Assembly: GCF_000024885.1 (NCBI RefSeq)
Contig: NC_013512.1
Span: 868,001-932,000 of the forward strand
Length of the DNA: 64,000 bases
From: Sulfurospirillum deleyianum DSM 6946
GTDB taxonomy: Bacteria > Campylobacterota > Campylobacteria > Campylobacterales > Sulfurospirillaceae
Direction: 5' to 3'
The position numbers were made by a program, and so were the translations under genes. Every line of letters begins with the position of its first letter. The stretch's first letter is position 1. Of the stretch, positions 17,981 through 27,598 are shown piece after piece. Below the pieces are notes generated by a model that saw only the letters and a list, made by a program, of their open reading frames with translations, did no database searches and was not told the DNA's origin.

Positions 17981-18475
17981 TTAAAGTGTATGTTTGATTT
18001 CGATGGTAAGCATTTTATCGTTTTGAGTGATGCTATCAAGGACTTTAAAGCTCTCTTTATCGTCTTTGTCAATCGCTCCAAAAACGGTGTGAACGCCATC
18101 TAGGTGAGGGCAGTCTACAAAGCAGATAAAGAACTGACTTCCACCTGTGTTTGGACCAGCGTGTGCCATAGAGAGGCTTCCTCGTTTGTGTTTGCTTTTT
18201 TGACCATGGCATTCGCATGCGATATTCCAACCTGGTCCTCCAGTACCTCTACCACTTGGACATCCACCTTGTGCCATAAAGTTTTTAATCACACGGTGAA
18301 AAATAAGACCATCGTAGAATTTATCATTGGCAAGGGTTGCAAAGTTTGCTACGGCAATAGGGGTCTCTTCAGGATTGAGTTTAATGACAATGTCACCCTT
18401 TTCAGTTTTGATGATGGCATATTGAAACGCTAAGAGTTGCTCTTGCGTATAGTCGTATGTTTTGAGTTTGCTCAT
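17981..18475 (-). CDS. Cyclophilin-type peptidyl-prolyl cis-trans isomerase
   Basis: The 164-aa cytoplasmic cyclophilin contains IFHRVIKNFMAQGGCPSGRGTGGPGW, SMAHAGPNTGGSQFFI and LDGVHTVFGAI, the core active-site segments. It lacks a signal peptide. It catalyses proline isomerisation in protein folding. Confidence 0.92.
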   Translation of the reverse strand: MSKLKTYDYTQEQLLAFQYAIIKTEKGDIVIKLNPEETPIAVANFATLANDKFYDGLIFHRVIKNFMAQGGCPSGRGTGGPGWNIACECHGQKSKHKRGSLSMAHAGPNTGGSQFFICFVDCPHLDGVHTVFGAIDKDDKESFKVLDSITQNDKMLTIEIKHTL

Positions 18476-18553
18476 GGGTTGAAACCTTTTTAATTAAGTT
18501 AAAAAATGATTATAACAAGCCGTTCCTTTGTATTGGTTTTAGACGCTTTTTGC

Positions 18554-18559
18554 TATACT
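18554..18559 (+). promoter_or_regulatory. Probable -10 box of the OmpR-type regulator gene
   Basis: TATACT after TTTTTGC lies 30 bp upstream of the GTG start in the divergent region between the cyclophilin and response regulator genes. Confidence 0.5.
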
Positions 18560-18588
18560 TTTTCCAAAAGCATTGATAAGGAAATGAT

Positions 18589-19290
18589 GTGCATCCTGTC
18601 CTAACATTATTGCTCGTAGAAGATGACCATAGCTTAAGAGAAGAGTTGGTGACGTTTTTATCAGATTTTTTTGATGAGATTGAAGCGTATGATTGTGCGG
18701 AAAAAGCGTATGAAAATTATCAAAAAAAGAGCTTTGATTTGGTGATGACCGATATCGAACTACCGCATCAAAATGGGCTCTCTTTGGTTGAAAAAATCAA
18801 GAAGCAACATCCCTCTCAAATGGTCATTGTCATCTCTGCGTATAAAGAAGTGGATTATTTTCTCAAAAGTATTGATTTAGGGATTTTTTGTTTTTTAACC
18901 AAACCTTTTGATTCTCAGTTGCTTATCAATACCCTTTTTAAGGTAACCGCACTCTTAAAACAGCAAAAAGAGGGGGAAGTACGACCTATTGAAAAAAAGG
19001 TTATTTTGCATCAAGATGTTCTCTTTGATATGGAAGAGTATACGTTACATGTAAAAGGTATTGTGCAAGAATTGACTGCAAAAGAAGAGAAACTTCTTTT
19101 TATTTTAGTGAAGCATCGGAATCATTTTGTGAGAAATGAACAGCTTTCAGAGGAAATTTGGGGGATGGAAGATGTCAATAGCTCAACCCTTCGAGCACTC
19201 GTTAAACGGGTTCGGGATAAGTTAGGTTATGAAGATAGCATTGTGAATTTAAAAAACAGAGGCTATAAACTTAACGTTGTCACGATTTAA
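18589..19290 (+). CDS. OmpR/PhoB-family response regulator
   Basis: The 233-aa protein has a receiver domain (acidic pair in LVEDDH, phosphoacceptor Asp in VMTDIELP, Lys in FLTKPFD) and a C-terminal winged-helix domain with ELTAKEEKLLFILVKHRNHFV and SSTLRALVKRVRDKLG. It starts with GTG, with AAGGA 7 nt upstream. It converges with and overlaps by 4 nt the REC-GGDEF-EAL gene, whose operon also encodes a histidine kinase that may be its partner. Target genes are unknown. Confidence 0.88.
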   Translation: MHPVLTLLLVEDDHSLREELVTFLSDFFDEIEAYDCAEKAYENYQKKSFDLVMTDIELPHQNGLSLVEKIKKQHPSQMVIVISAYKEVDYFLKSIDLGIFCFLTKPFDSQLLINTLFKVTALLKQQKEGEVRPIEKKVILHQDVLFDMEEYTLHVKGIVQELTAKEEKLLFILVKHRNHFVRNEQLSEEIWGMEDVNSSTLRALVKRVRDKLGYEDSIVNLKNRGYKLNVVTI

Positions 19291-20987
19291 TGTACGATAG
19301 CTCTAGGCATACCTATAAAATAGCCTTGCGCATAATCCACACCTAAATGTTTAACCATCTCAAACTCAGCTTGAGTAGAGACAAATTCTGCAACGACTTT
19401 GATGTTCATATTGTGCGCCATTTTGGTGATGGAATGGACAATATTTTGATTGTTGCTGTTATGATCAATCCCCAAAATAAATTGCCCATCAATCTTTAAA
19501 AAATCTATTCCTAAAGCGTTGAGACGGCTAAAGTTAGAGCGTTCACTCCCAAAATCATCCAATGCAAGAGAGTAGCCCATTTCTTTTAAGCGGTGTAAGG
19601 TGTTCATCGCTTTGGTATCTGTTTCTAAAAGGATAATATTTTCTAAAATTTCAAACGTGACACAGCTTGGATGAATCGCATAGAGTTCTTGTTTGGCACG
19701 AAGAAAATCAATAAAAGAGTCAGAAAGAATGTCCTCATGGGTGAGGTTCAGTGAAAAATGCATCGGTGTTCGCGCAAAGGTTTTAAAAACTTTATGCAGC
19801 ATCATACGGGTCATATTTTCCATCAGTCCACTACGGCGAGCTGCTTCCAAAAAACGAGCAGGTGCGATAATCTCTTCGTATTCTTCAATGCGTGCGAGGC
19901 ATTCGTATTTTTCAAGCTGTTGGGTTTTCGTATCGACAATAGGTTGAAAATAGGGAATTAAACGGTCTTCTTCTAAGGCAATACGCAACTTTTGAATCCA
20001 TTGGTTATCGGTTTCAGATTTTTTCAGAGCACTGTTTTCGGTATTGTAGATGCTAAACTGGTTAGGAACGCCTTTGAGGCGAGTTTCTCTCAGGGCTGTT
20101 CTAGCATTAGAGAGCAGTACCGTAGCATCGCTTGAGGTTGCAATTCCGCATGAGAGTGTGAGATAAATGGGTTTATCGTTGTATTCACAAAGAGGCGTTT
20201 CTCTGAAAAAAGCTTGAAGCTGAATGGCAAAAGCCTCTGGAGTGTTAAGTTGTGGGTCAAACACTATGACAAATTCATCCGAATTATAGCGATACAAATA
20301 AGCATCCTCAGGGAGGTTAAAGTGGAGGTATTCTCCCACTTTTTTGAGAATCTCATCGGCAAATTCACTGCCGTACATTTGGTTAATCAAGCTAAAATCA
20401 TCAATGTTGTAGAGCATGAGCGTGAGAGGATGGGGTTTGGTGTAATGCGCTAAGGATTCATAGAGAACAGAAGCATTCTCCAGTTGTGTAATCGGATCGA
20501 TACTTAAAAATTCTTGTATAATTTGGTGTTGTTTAAAGAGTTTTTGATCCAATTGTGCTTGTTGTAAGCGCTCTTTTTTATGCTCTTCGACTAAAAGGGC
20601 TGTACTATAAAGTGTGTCGATGAGTTGTTCAAAGTCGATGGGTTTTAGGAGATAGCCATTGACATTGTTGCGAATACTTTCTAAAAAATATTCGGTTTCA
20701 TTGTGTGCAGAGACGACAATAATCACCTGCTTAGGCTGAATAGCTTTAATATACTTAATCAGCTCAATACCATTCATATGAGGCATATTGAGGTCGGTAA
20801 TGAGAATGTCATAGCTAGAAGGTGAGGCTTTGTATCGCTCAAGCGCTTCTATTCCGTTATTGGCTTCATGGACGGTGGCGAAAAAATCTTTTAAAAGAGC
20901 AACGGTGTTTTCACGCAATGTCAGATCGTCTTCGACATATAAAACATTCAAAGAAGCCGTATGTTTAATCAATTCAGCGAGATTCAT
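19287..20987 (-). CDS. Response regulator with REC, degenerate GGDEF and EAL domains
   Basis: The roughly 566-aa protein carries a receiver (LYVEDD, ILITDLNMP, YLLKPID) over about residues 15-130, a GGDEF-like domain and a C-terminal EAL domain. The GGDEF signature reads NSDEF, so cyclase activity is doubtful. The EAL motif reads ECLAR, but the metal-binding residues in NLTHED, FEILEN, LDDFGSERSN, FLKIDG and VVAEFV are present, so c-di-GMP hydrolysis is plausible. I chose the ATG at 20987, which overlaps the kinase gene end by 14 nt. Earlier starts at 21005 and 21041 are possible. Confidence 0.85.
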   Translation of the reverse strand: MNLAELIKHTASLNVLYVEDDLTLRENTVALLKDFFATVHEANNGIEALERYKASPSSYDILITDLNMPHMNGIELIKYIKAIQPKQVIIVVSAHNETEYFLESIRNNVNGYLLKPIDFEQLIDTLYSTALLVEEHKKERLQQAQLDQKLFKQHQIIQEFLSIDPITQLENASVLYESLAHYTKPHPLTLMLYNIDDFSLINQMYGSEFADEILKKVGEYLHFNLPEDAYLYRYNSDEFVIVFDPQLNTPEAFAIQLQAFFRETPLCEYNDKPIYLTLSCGIATSSDATVLLSNARTALRETRLKGVPNQFSIYNTENSALKKSETDNQWIQKLRIALEEDRLIPYFQPIVDTKTQQLEKYECLARIEEYEEIIAPARFLEAARRSGLMENMTRMMLHKVFKTFARTPMHFSLNLTHEDILSDSFIDFLRAKQELYAIHPSCVTFEILENIILLETDTKAMNTLHRLKEMGYSLALDDFGSERSNFSRLNALGIDFLKIDGQFILGIDHNSNNQNIVHSITKMAHNMNIKVVAEFVSTQAEFEMVKHLGVDYAQGYFIGMPRAIVH

Positions 20988-22209
20988 CGGGGTGTGATGC
21001 TCCATGAAGTTTGATGATAAATTGTGCTCCCATCGTACCATTTTTTACCAGTATTTCTCCTTTGCAATGCTCCTCTATAATAATCTTTGACATGTAAAGA
21101 CCGAGTCCTGAACCATTCTTTTCACTTTTAGTTGAAAAATAGGGTTCAAAAATATGCTCCAAAATTTCAGGCGAAATGCCCCCTGCGTTATCCTCAATGA
21201 GAATGGTTTCCCACTCTTCCTCTTTTTGGATACGAATATCAATGTGAGGTTCTTCAATTTTTCGCTCTTTAAGCACATCTTCGGCATTTTTTAGAATATT
21301 TAAAATGACTTGGGTCACTTCGTTGGTATAGGTAAAAACAGGCTCATTTTCATAGGTTTGGACGTTGAGAGTGATGCCATTAATCTCTAAAGCTTTACCG
21401 ATAATTTCAAGGGTTTTAGAGATGAGTTGCGGAAGAGTGACGCTCTCTTTTTGTTTGTTAGGTTTGAAAAAGTTACGAAAATCATCAATGGTATGCGTGA
21501 GAAACTTCACATACGATTCAATGCGCTCCATGGAGTCTTCTAAAAAGAGGGTGCTTCTTGTTCGCTCCTCCTCCGTATTCCACTCTAAACGGTTCAGTGC
21601 GATTTTAAGGCGGATAGATGCGGCAATCGTTGAGATGGAACCTAAAGGCTGTCTCCATTGATGGGCTATCATACTAATCATCTCTCCCATCTGCGCAAGG
21701 CGTGATTGGTGGAGGATATGTTTATCTTTTTCCCTGTTTTTATGCACCTCTTCTTCGACCCGTTTTTCAAGTGTTTGATTGATGGTGATAAGTTCAAGGT
21801 GGTTTTTACACGCACGGATGGCATTTTCAAGTTTGGCATTAAAGGAGGTAATAATCGCTTTGACAAGCTCTATCTCCTCTTTAGGCGCATCAAATAAAAA
21901 AACAATCCAGTCCTCCGCAATCTTTACATGTAAAAGATGTTTTTTGTTATGGGGCACATCAAGAATGGTTCCATCTTTCATTTTTAAAGAGGGATGTGGA
22001 AAAAGTGGCACAAAAGCTTTTTTACCATAAAAACAGCCATTTTTATAGCTTTCTTTTCCTTCAGCTTTCCAGTAAATAGCTGCTAAAGCGCCTGTTTTTC
22101 GTGAAAAGACTTTTAAAAAATGTGCCATCATCTCCTCAAGCTGCAAAGAGATACCAATGGCACTGACACACTCATACGCAATGAGCAGTTGTTGGTTTAA
22201 ATGGGTCAT
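20974..22209 (-). CDS. Cytoplasmic sensor histidine kinase
   Basis: The 411-aa kinase has no membrane helix. It has an N-terminal GAF-like sensor region, a coiled coil around residues 125-165, a HisKA box with the phosphorylated His in MIAHQWRQPLGS, and a HATPase domain with VILNILKNAEDVL (N box), EDNAGGI and GSGLGLYMSKI. It overlaps the FIST gene (4 nt) and the REC-GGDEF-EAL gene, which suggests one signalling operon, with FIST sensing a small molecule and the kinase relaying it. Confidence 0.88.
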   Translation of the reverse strand: MTHLNQQLLIAYECVSAIGISLQLEEMMAHFLKVFSRKTGALAAIYWKAEGKESYKNGCFYGKKAFVPLFPHPSLKMKDGTILDVPHNKKHLLHVKIAEDWIVFLFDAPKEEIELVKAIITSFNAKLENAIRACKNHLELITINQTLEKRVEEEVHKNREKDKHILHQSRLAQMGEMISMIAHQWRQPLGSISTIAASIRLKIALNRLEWNTEEERTRSTLFLEDSMERIESYVKFLTHTIDDFRNFFKPNKQKESVTLPQLISKTLEIIGKALEINGITLNVQTYENEPVFTYTNEVTQVILNILKNAEDVLKERKIEEPHIDIRIQKEEEWETILIEDNAGGISPEILEHIFEPYFSTKSEKNGSGLGLYMSKIIIEEHCKGEILVKNGTMGAQFIIKLHGASHPDESR

Positions 22210-23258
22210 GGTAAAACTCCAACGACACAGGTATTGTTGTAAAAGGCGATGCCTTCTTGATTGTCATTGGCAAGTTCCCCTAAACTTAACATGCCCCAGA
22301 AAGGAATGTGGGGTGGATAGAGGGATGCGATGGCTTTCATCTCGGTTTCAAAGGCATCTTCTAAAAAGAGAAAACGAGAGTAACAACTAATCAACAAAAC
22401 AGAAGAGGGCGTTTCGCCTTGAAAGTGATTGAGCGCAATTTGTGCGGCTTCTTCTCCTGCCTCGATGAGTTCATCTTTGTTCCCTTCAAGAATATTTAAA
22501 ACTGAATTTTCATCTAAACTTCCAGCTAAGGTCAGGCTCTGACCATCTGTTTTGAGTGGTTCTCGTACAATAAAATCTTTATGATAACGCACAATGCCTA
22601 AGGGGTGTTGTTGGGCGATTTTGGCAAAATCCATCTCTTTAAAGCGCAAAAGTGTATTTTTTTCGATGGCGTTTTTATAAACAGGGTAGGCATCTTGAAA
22701 ATTGATTTTTTCGACGATATTTCCTTGACAGCGTGTAGCAATAAAAGGAGAGATAAGTGCTTTCCAGCCGTGTTTAACACCTAGTCCAATAGGCAAATGA
22801 GAAGAGAGAATAATCGCTTTATCTGACTGACAATAAGCGGTTGTACAGATTTGCGTGTCGTGCATAAAGAGGTTTTTCCCTGCCGCACCAATGAGTTTCG
22901 CCTTTTCGGGGAGTAAGGAATAAAGTGTCTCTAAGAAAAGATCAGTATGCGTTGAATTACTCTCAATTAAGGTTAAAACAGAATGGCTTTGTGGGGGTAA
23001 AATGCTTTTTTCTAAATGTTCCATACAAACAACATGGATGTTGGTATGCAAAGAAAGCTTTGCAGCGATGATGCCTTCTGCATAAGCGTGTTCCCCATAT
23101 AAAATGTAAGGAAAAGCAGCACCGACACAGCGTCTATTTTTATCAAAAAAATCTGAAGGAAGTACTGTTTTTTCAGCAACCAGAAGAAGATACGAGCCTG
23201 ATTGAAGCGTTACATGTAAATCTTCCACGCTTTGAAAAAAAGCCACCTCTTCGAACAT
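22206..23258 (-). CDS. FIST-domain sensory protein
   Basis: The 350-aa protein matches the FIST N and C domains: GAAGKNLFMHDTQICTTAYCQSDKAIILSSHLPIGLGVKHGW, and a C-terminal half with VLLISCYSRFLFL and PHIPFWGMLSLGELANDNQEG. FIST domains are thought to bind small ligands such as amino acids and often accompany kinases. I chose the ATG at 23258 because GGGAG lies 7 nt upstream. The first gene of a three-gene signalling operon. Confidence 0.83.
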   Translation of the reverse strand: MFEEVAFFQSVEDLHVTLQSGSYLLLVAEKTVLPSDFFDKNRRCVGAAFPYILYGEHAYAEGIIAAKLSLHTNIHVVCMEHLEKSILPPQSHSVLTLIESNSTHTDLFLETLYSLLPEKAKLIGAAGKNLFMHDTQICTTAYCQSDKAIILSSHLPIGLGVKHGWKALISPFIATRCQGNIVEKINFQDAYPVYKNAIEKNTLLRFKEMDFAKIAQQHPLGIVRYHKDFIVREPLKTDGQSLTLAGSLDENSVLNILEGNKDELIEAGEEAAQIALNHFQGETPSSVLLISCYSRFLFLEDAFETEMKAIASLYPPHIPFWGMLSLGELANDNQEGIAFYNNTCVVGVLP

Positions 23259-23323
23259 TGAGTACTCCCAATATAGATAAATGTATTGTAACAAACAAAC
23301 GTGATAAATGCGTTGTATACGCT

Positions 23324-23800
23324 TTATTTTACGAGTGGTTCACAGATGGCGTGGGTCGCTTTTATAAGCACAGAAGGGGAGAGGTTGAGTTGTACTCCTC
23401 GAAGCCCTGCACTGACATAGATTTTTTCATGCGCTAAGACGGATGCGTCGATGAAGGTTGGGTAGTGTTTTTTCATCGCTAAGGGTGAACAACCACCCCT
23501 GATGTATCCTGTAAGCGCTAAAAGCTCCTTGACCGCCACCAACTCACACCGTTTGGCATTGGCAACACGAGCTAAGGCTTTAAGGTCTATCTCTTCAATA
23601 GCTGGAATACATGCGACTAAAATTCGCTTTGCCTCATCTCGTGCCACCAACGTCTTAAAAACACATTCCGGTGCCACACCAAGTGATTGTGCCGCATGCA
23701 CCGCACTCAAATCTTCTTCGTCCACTTCGTACGAACTCATCTCATAGGGTAGTTTCAAGGTATCTAAAAACCGCGCCGCATTGGTTTTTTTAAGGCTCAT
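23324..23800 (-). CDS. YbaK/EbsC-type aminoacyl-tRNA deacylase
   Basis: The 158-aa protein belongs to the YbaK family, which hydrolyses mischarged Cys-tRNA(Pro) or similar. Visible motifs are LPYEMSSYEVDEED, VFKTLVARDEAKRILVACIP with the conserved lysine, and TGYIRGGCSPLAMKK. It starts MSLKKTNAARFL at 23800. A longer frame upstream lacks conservation. Confidence 0.85.
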   Translation of the reverse strand: MSLKKTNAARFLDTLKLPYEMSSYEVDEEDLSAVHAAQSLGVAPECVFKTLVARDEAKRILVACIPAIEEIDLKALARVANAKRCELVAVKELLALTGYIRGGCSPLAMKKHYPTFIDASVLAHEKIYVSAGLRGVQLNLSPSVLIKATHAICEPLVK

Positions 23801-23913
23801 ATTTTTCTCTTTAGTTTTTAAGAATAGTAGCAAAAAAATCTTTCGATTTGAAATATTTCATCACATAATAATAAATTTGTAGTAAGATTATTTAATCTTA
23901 AAAATAAGGATGA

Positions 23914-24639
<726 letters not shown>

Positions 24640-24713
24640 AAAAAGGAGCAACAAATCCGAGACTCTATAAAATAACGTTTAAATACACTATGTGTGTCGA
24701 CTTTGATGTGGAT

Positions 24714-24762
24714 ATTGTTGCTAAATGTAATTGTAGCAAAAAGAAAAAAATATAGCAACAAT
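24714..24762. repeat. 10-bp inverted repeat upstream of the effector operon
   Basis: ATTGTTGCTA (24714-24723) pairs with TAGCAACAAT (24753-24762) across a 29-nt loop. It sits just before a TATAAT box at 24768-24773 in the gap between cas6 and cas8b, so it could be an operator or RNA hairpin. Confidence 0.4.
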
Positions 24763-24767
24763 TACTT

Positions 24768-24807
24768 TATAATATAACTGGTGTTTTTTTGAAAAAAGTG
24801 TTATACT
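24768..24807 (+). promoter_or_regulatory. Probable promoter(s) of the cas effector operon
   Basis: Two -10 like boxes are visible: TATAAT at 24768-24773 and TATACT at 24802-24807. The second lies 27 bp before a small ORF with a good SD. No clear -35 is present, which is usual in Campylobacterota. Confidence 0.45.
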
Positions 24808-24833
24808 TTCCAAAAAATAAAATTGGAGAGCAT

Positions 24834-24929
24834 ATGAAGCAGCATTTTAGATTCATAATGGAGATGTTGAAAAATATTTTAGCTATGCTTTATTTTACGA
24901 TAAAGCTTTTTAAAGAATTGTATCATTGA
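24834..24929 (+). CDS. Possible 31-aa leader peptide upstream of cas8b
   Basis: An ATG with a strong SD (TTGGAGAG, ending 4 nt upstream) opens 31 codons and ends 31 bp before cas8b. The peptide (MKQHFRFIMEMLKNILAMLY...) is hydrophobic and basic and could form an amphipathic or membrane helix. No family is recognised. It could be a leader peptide, a toxin-like peptide or chance. The strong SD and promoter context are the only support. Confidence 0.4.
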   Translation: MKQHFRFIMEMLKNILAMLYFTIKLFKELYH

Positions 24930-24960
24930 GCGATCATAATTATAACTTTAAGGATTAATC

Positions 24961-26664
24961 ATGAAGGAACAAAATTTATTTAGTTCTAACAATACAGGAA
25001 TTATAAAAATCTTTACATATAAGGATTTTTTCTACAATAACGGGATCGTGAATCTGTACCAGTTTCTCCAAAACAAAGATTTTGATATAACTTTTTCATT
25101 ACATCAAAATGAATTAACCTTAGAATTTGATGCGCAAAAAGAAGATCAAGTTTATACTCAAATCCTTAATTCGTTTTTAAAAGACAATAAAATAGTTTAT
25201 CAAACAGATAATGATCGGTGGTATTTTGATGAAACTAAAATGGATTTTATTGTAGATAAAAAGTTTGACACCAAAGGTGGTCAGAAAAATGATTTACGAA
25301 ATGGTGTTTATTTGTACAAAAAAATATCAGAGTTAGGATTAAGTCGAGAAGAGGTTGAAAAACTTTATCTTGATTTCTGCGAAAGAACGAAGTTAAAGCC
25401 AGAAACAGAGTCAAATGGTACTTTAAAAGTTCCCAATAAAAACAATGAAGTGATTGTTGCTATCGCATTAGATACGGCGATTGAGCGATTTAGCCAGTAC
25501 TTTGCCAGTACTGATATTTTATCGATTGATTCAAAAATTCACTCTTTTGAAGATGGACAAGACTATTTTCACGACATGCTTAAACAGCCACAAACGTACA
25601 AAATAGACAAATGGAATGCTTTAATGTATTGGTTTGGTGGACGAGTACAAAGATTTTATAATTATTCGTATTTTATTTATCCTAATTCATCTAACTTGGA
25701 AGCACTCAATACCTTTAAAAAGTTTTTACAAATCAATGACAATAGACAAGAGTATAGAAATGATGATGGCAAAGTTGTGACTACGTCTTCAAATATAGAT
25801 TTCTTTAACATTCTAAGAAAAGATGAAATTGTCAATAAATACTTTTATATTTCCAAAAGTGCCGAAGAGTTTGAAGTGAAGTTTTTTATGTATCTTTTTT
25901 CGGTAATTTATCATATTGAAAGTGAATATGAGAGTTTACAAGATGAAGATTTGGCAGTGTTGTTTGACGACGATACCCTTGAGAATTCAAAAATATTGTT
26001 TGAGCTTTTACAATACATGAGTTTTGTTATTTATACCGATGATGGAACCTTTAAAACTTCGTTGAGTGAATATACTAAAGCGTATCGACTTATTCAGTTC
26101 TTTATGAAATTAAAAGAAGAATCGCTTTTTAAATATTTAGGGCATGTGTTTCAGGTTTTTTCTTTATCGCAAAGCAAAGATGAAGTTAATTTAAATTTAC
26201 AACATTGGTGTCAAAAAATACTTTCATTTAACAATGTGCGAAAAGAGTATTTTGCGGCGAGTTTTTCTATTTTAAAAAATAATTCACAAGGTTTTGGAAA
26301 AGAGTTATATGCGTTTGAACAGAGTTATTTAAAAAATATTTTAGGAGGAAGTGAAATGGGTATTCATGAAAATGCTAAGAAAATTGGCGATGGTGTTGGC
26401 TTCTTTTGTGCGGAGCTTGGTGATAAAGACTTATTATTTAAGCTAAGAAGCGTTAAAAACTATAAACAGTTGGTGTCATATTTTAAAGATTTGAAATTTT
26501 CAAGTCTTAAAAATGCAGACAAAGCACGATTTTCTAATGAGTTTAATGAATCACTGGAAAATCTTTTAGTCAATGTTGAACAAAATTGGGAAATTGCAAG
26601 AGATTATATAGCAATCTATGCAATCGATAAATTTAAAACAGTTAGTTTTGCAAAAACAAAATAA
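24961..26664 (+). CDS. cas8b: Cas8b-like large subunit of type I-B Cascade
   Basis: The 567-aa protein occupies the large-subunit position directly before cas7 and cas5. The sequence is divergent. The start (TYKDFFYNNGIVNLYQFL), the central YWFGGRVQRFYNYSYFIYP and the C-terminal KIGDGVGFFCAELGDKDLLFKLRSVKNYKQLVSYF resemble Cst1/Cas8b1-type proteins, although the CXXC pairs of some members are absent. The role is PAM recognition and recruitment of Cas3. AAGGA precedes the ATG. The gene is distinctly AT-rich. Family assignment rests largely on position. Confidence 0.75.
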   Translation: MKEQNLFSSNNTGIIKIFTYKDFFYNNGIVNLYQFLQNKDFDITFSLHQNELTLEFDAQKEDQVYTQILNSFLKDNKIVYQTDNDRWYFDETKMDFIVDKKFDTKGGQKNDLRNGVYLYKKISELGLSREEVEKLYLDFCERTKLKPETESNGTLKVPNKNNEVIVAIALDTAIERFSQYFASTDILSIDSKIHSFEDGQDYFHDMLKQPQTYKIDKWNALMYWFGGRVQRFYNYSYFIYPNSSNLEALNTFKKFLQINDNRQEYRNDDGKVVTTSSNIDFFNILRKDEIVNKYFYISKSAEEFEVKFFMYLFSVIYHIESEYESLQDEDLAVLFDDDTLENSKILFELLQYMSFVIYTDDGTFKTSLSEYTKAYRLIQFFMKLKEESLFKYLGHVFQVFSLSQSKDEVNLNLQHWCQKILSFNNVRKEYFAASFSILKNNSQGFGKELYAFEQSYLKNILGGSEMGIHENAKKIGDGVGFFCAELGDKDLLFKLRSVKNYKQLVSYFKDLKFSSLKNADKARFSNEFNESLENLLVNVEQNWEIARDYIAIYAIDKFKTVSFAKTK

Positions 26665-26676
26665 AAAGGAGAAAAA

Positions 26677-27597
26677 ATGTTTTTAAATATTGCGTATATT
26701 ACAAAAGTAAATGTGGCTTCACTTAATGGTGGCGAAGGTTCTGGTGGTAATGTTACGGTCATGAAGAAAATCTCCAATGCAAACGGCGATGAATTTGCGT
26801 ATGTGTCAGGGCAAGCGTTACGTAGATACATGAAAGAAACTTTGATGCAACTTGGAGAAAAAATCAGTAGTGTTGATGAAGATGGCAATCCAACGGTTGA
26901 AGAAAATGGTAAGTATCCATCGCTCAATGCAAAAATAGACGACAAACAACGAGAAAAAATTTTTAAATCCGTATGTGATTTGGATTTGTTTGGATTTATG
27001 TTGCCCAAAGGTGGTCGAAGATGGTCTCCTATCAAAGTGAGTCCAATGGTTTCTATATTTCCCTATAAAGGCGAATATGACTATTTGACACGCAAGCAAA
27101 AAACAGAAGATGAGAGTAAAAAAAGCGGCAATATCGTACAAGTAGAAATTGATACTTTGAATTTTATGAGAGGAAATATTATGATAAATCTTTCTCATAT
27201 CGGTAATGAAATTAACGAATATACCTATGAAGTCAAATCAATTTTAAGTGATGAAGAGAAAAAACAACGTTTAAATGTATTTCTTGATGCTATTAAATCC
27301 TTTAATGGCGGTGCAAAACAAGCTCGCAATCTTGAAGATATTGCTCCAAAATTTGTTATTGTCGCAAAGCAAAAAACAGGAAATCCCTTTTTATTAAATG
27401 CTTTAAGCGTGGATTCTGATGGGAGCATTGACATAGAAACAATCCAAGAAGCTTTAAAAGATAATAAACCTGAGTCATATACCATCGGAATTACTAAAGG
27501 AATTTTTACAAATGAGGCAGAAATAAGAAGCTCTTTTGATAATGTTGTGAGCGTTGCACAAGCTCTTGAAGAGTACAAAAATAATTTAGGAGCTTAA
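26677..27597 (+). CDS. cas7: Cas7 backbone subunit (Cst2/DevR type)
   Basis: The 306-aa protein begins FLNIAYITKVNVASLNGGEGSGGNVTVMKKI, which fits the DevR/Cst2 branch of Cas7 (RAMP fold), and continues with EFAYVSGQALRRYMKETL. Multiple Cas7 copies coat the crRNA. It lies 12 nt after cas8b with AAAGGAG as SD. Confidence 0.9.
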   Translation: MFLNIAYITKVNVASLNGGEGSGGNVTVMKKISNANGDEFAYVSGQALRRYMKETLMQLGEKISSVDEDGNPTVEENGKYPSLNAKIDDKQREKIFKSVCDLDLFGFMLPKGGRRWSPIKVSPMVSIFPYKGEYDYLTRKQKTEDESKKSGNIVQVEIDTLNFMRGNIMINLSHIGNEINEYTYEVKSILSDEEKKQRLNVFLDAIKSFNGGAKQARNLEDIAPKFVIVAKQKTGNPFLLNALSVDSDGSIDIETIQEALKDNKPESYTIGITKGIFTNEAEIRSSFDNVVSVAQALEEYKNNLGA

Positions 27598-27598
27598 A

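Noticed and set aside
24961-26664. Type III (Cas10) or transposon-associated CRISPR
   Set aside because: There is no GGDD polymerase motif and no tniQ/tnsB-like gene. An intact cas3 and adaptation genes are present, so a standard type I system fits.
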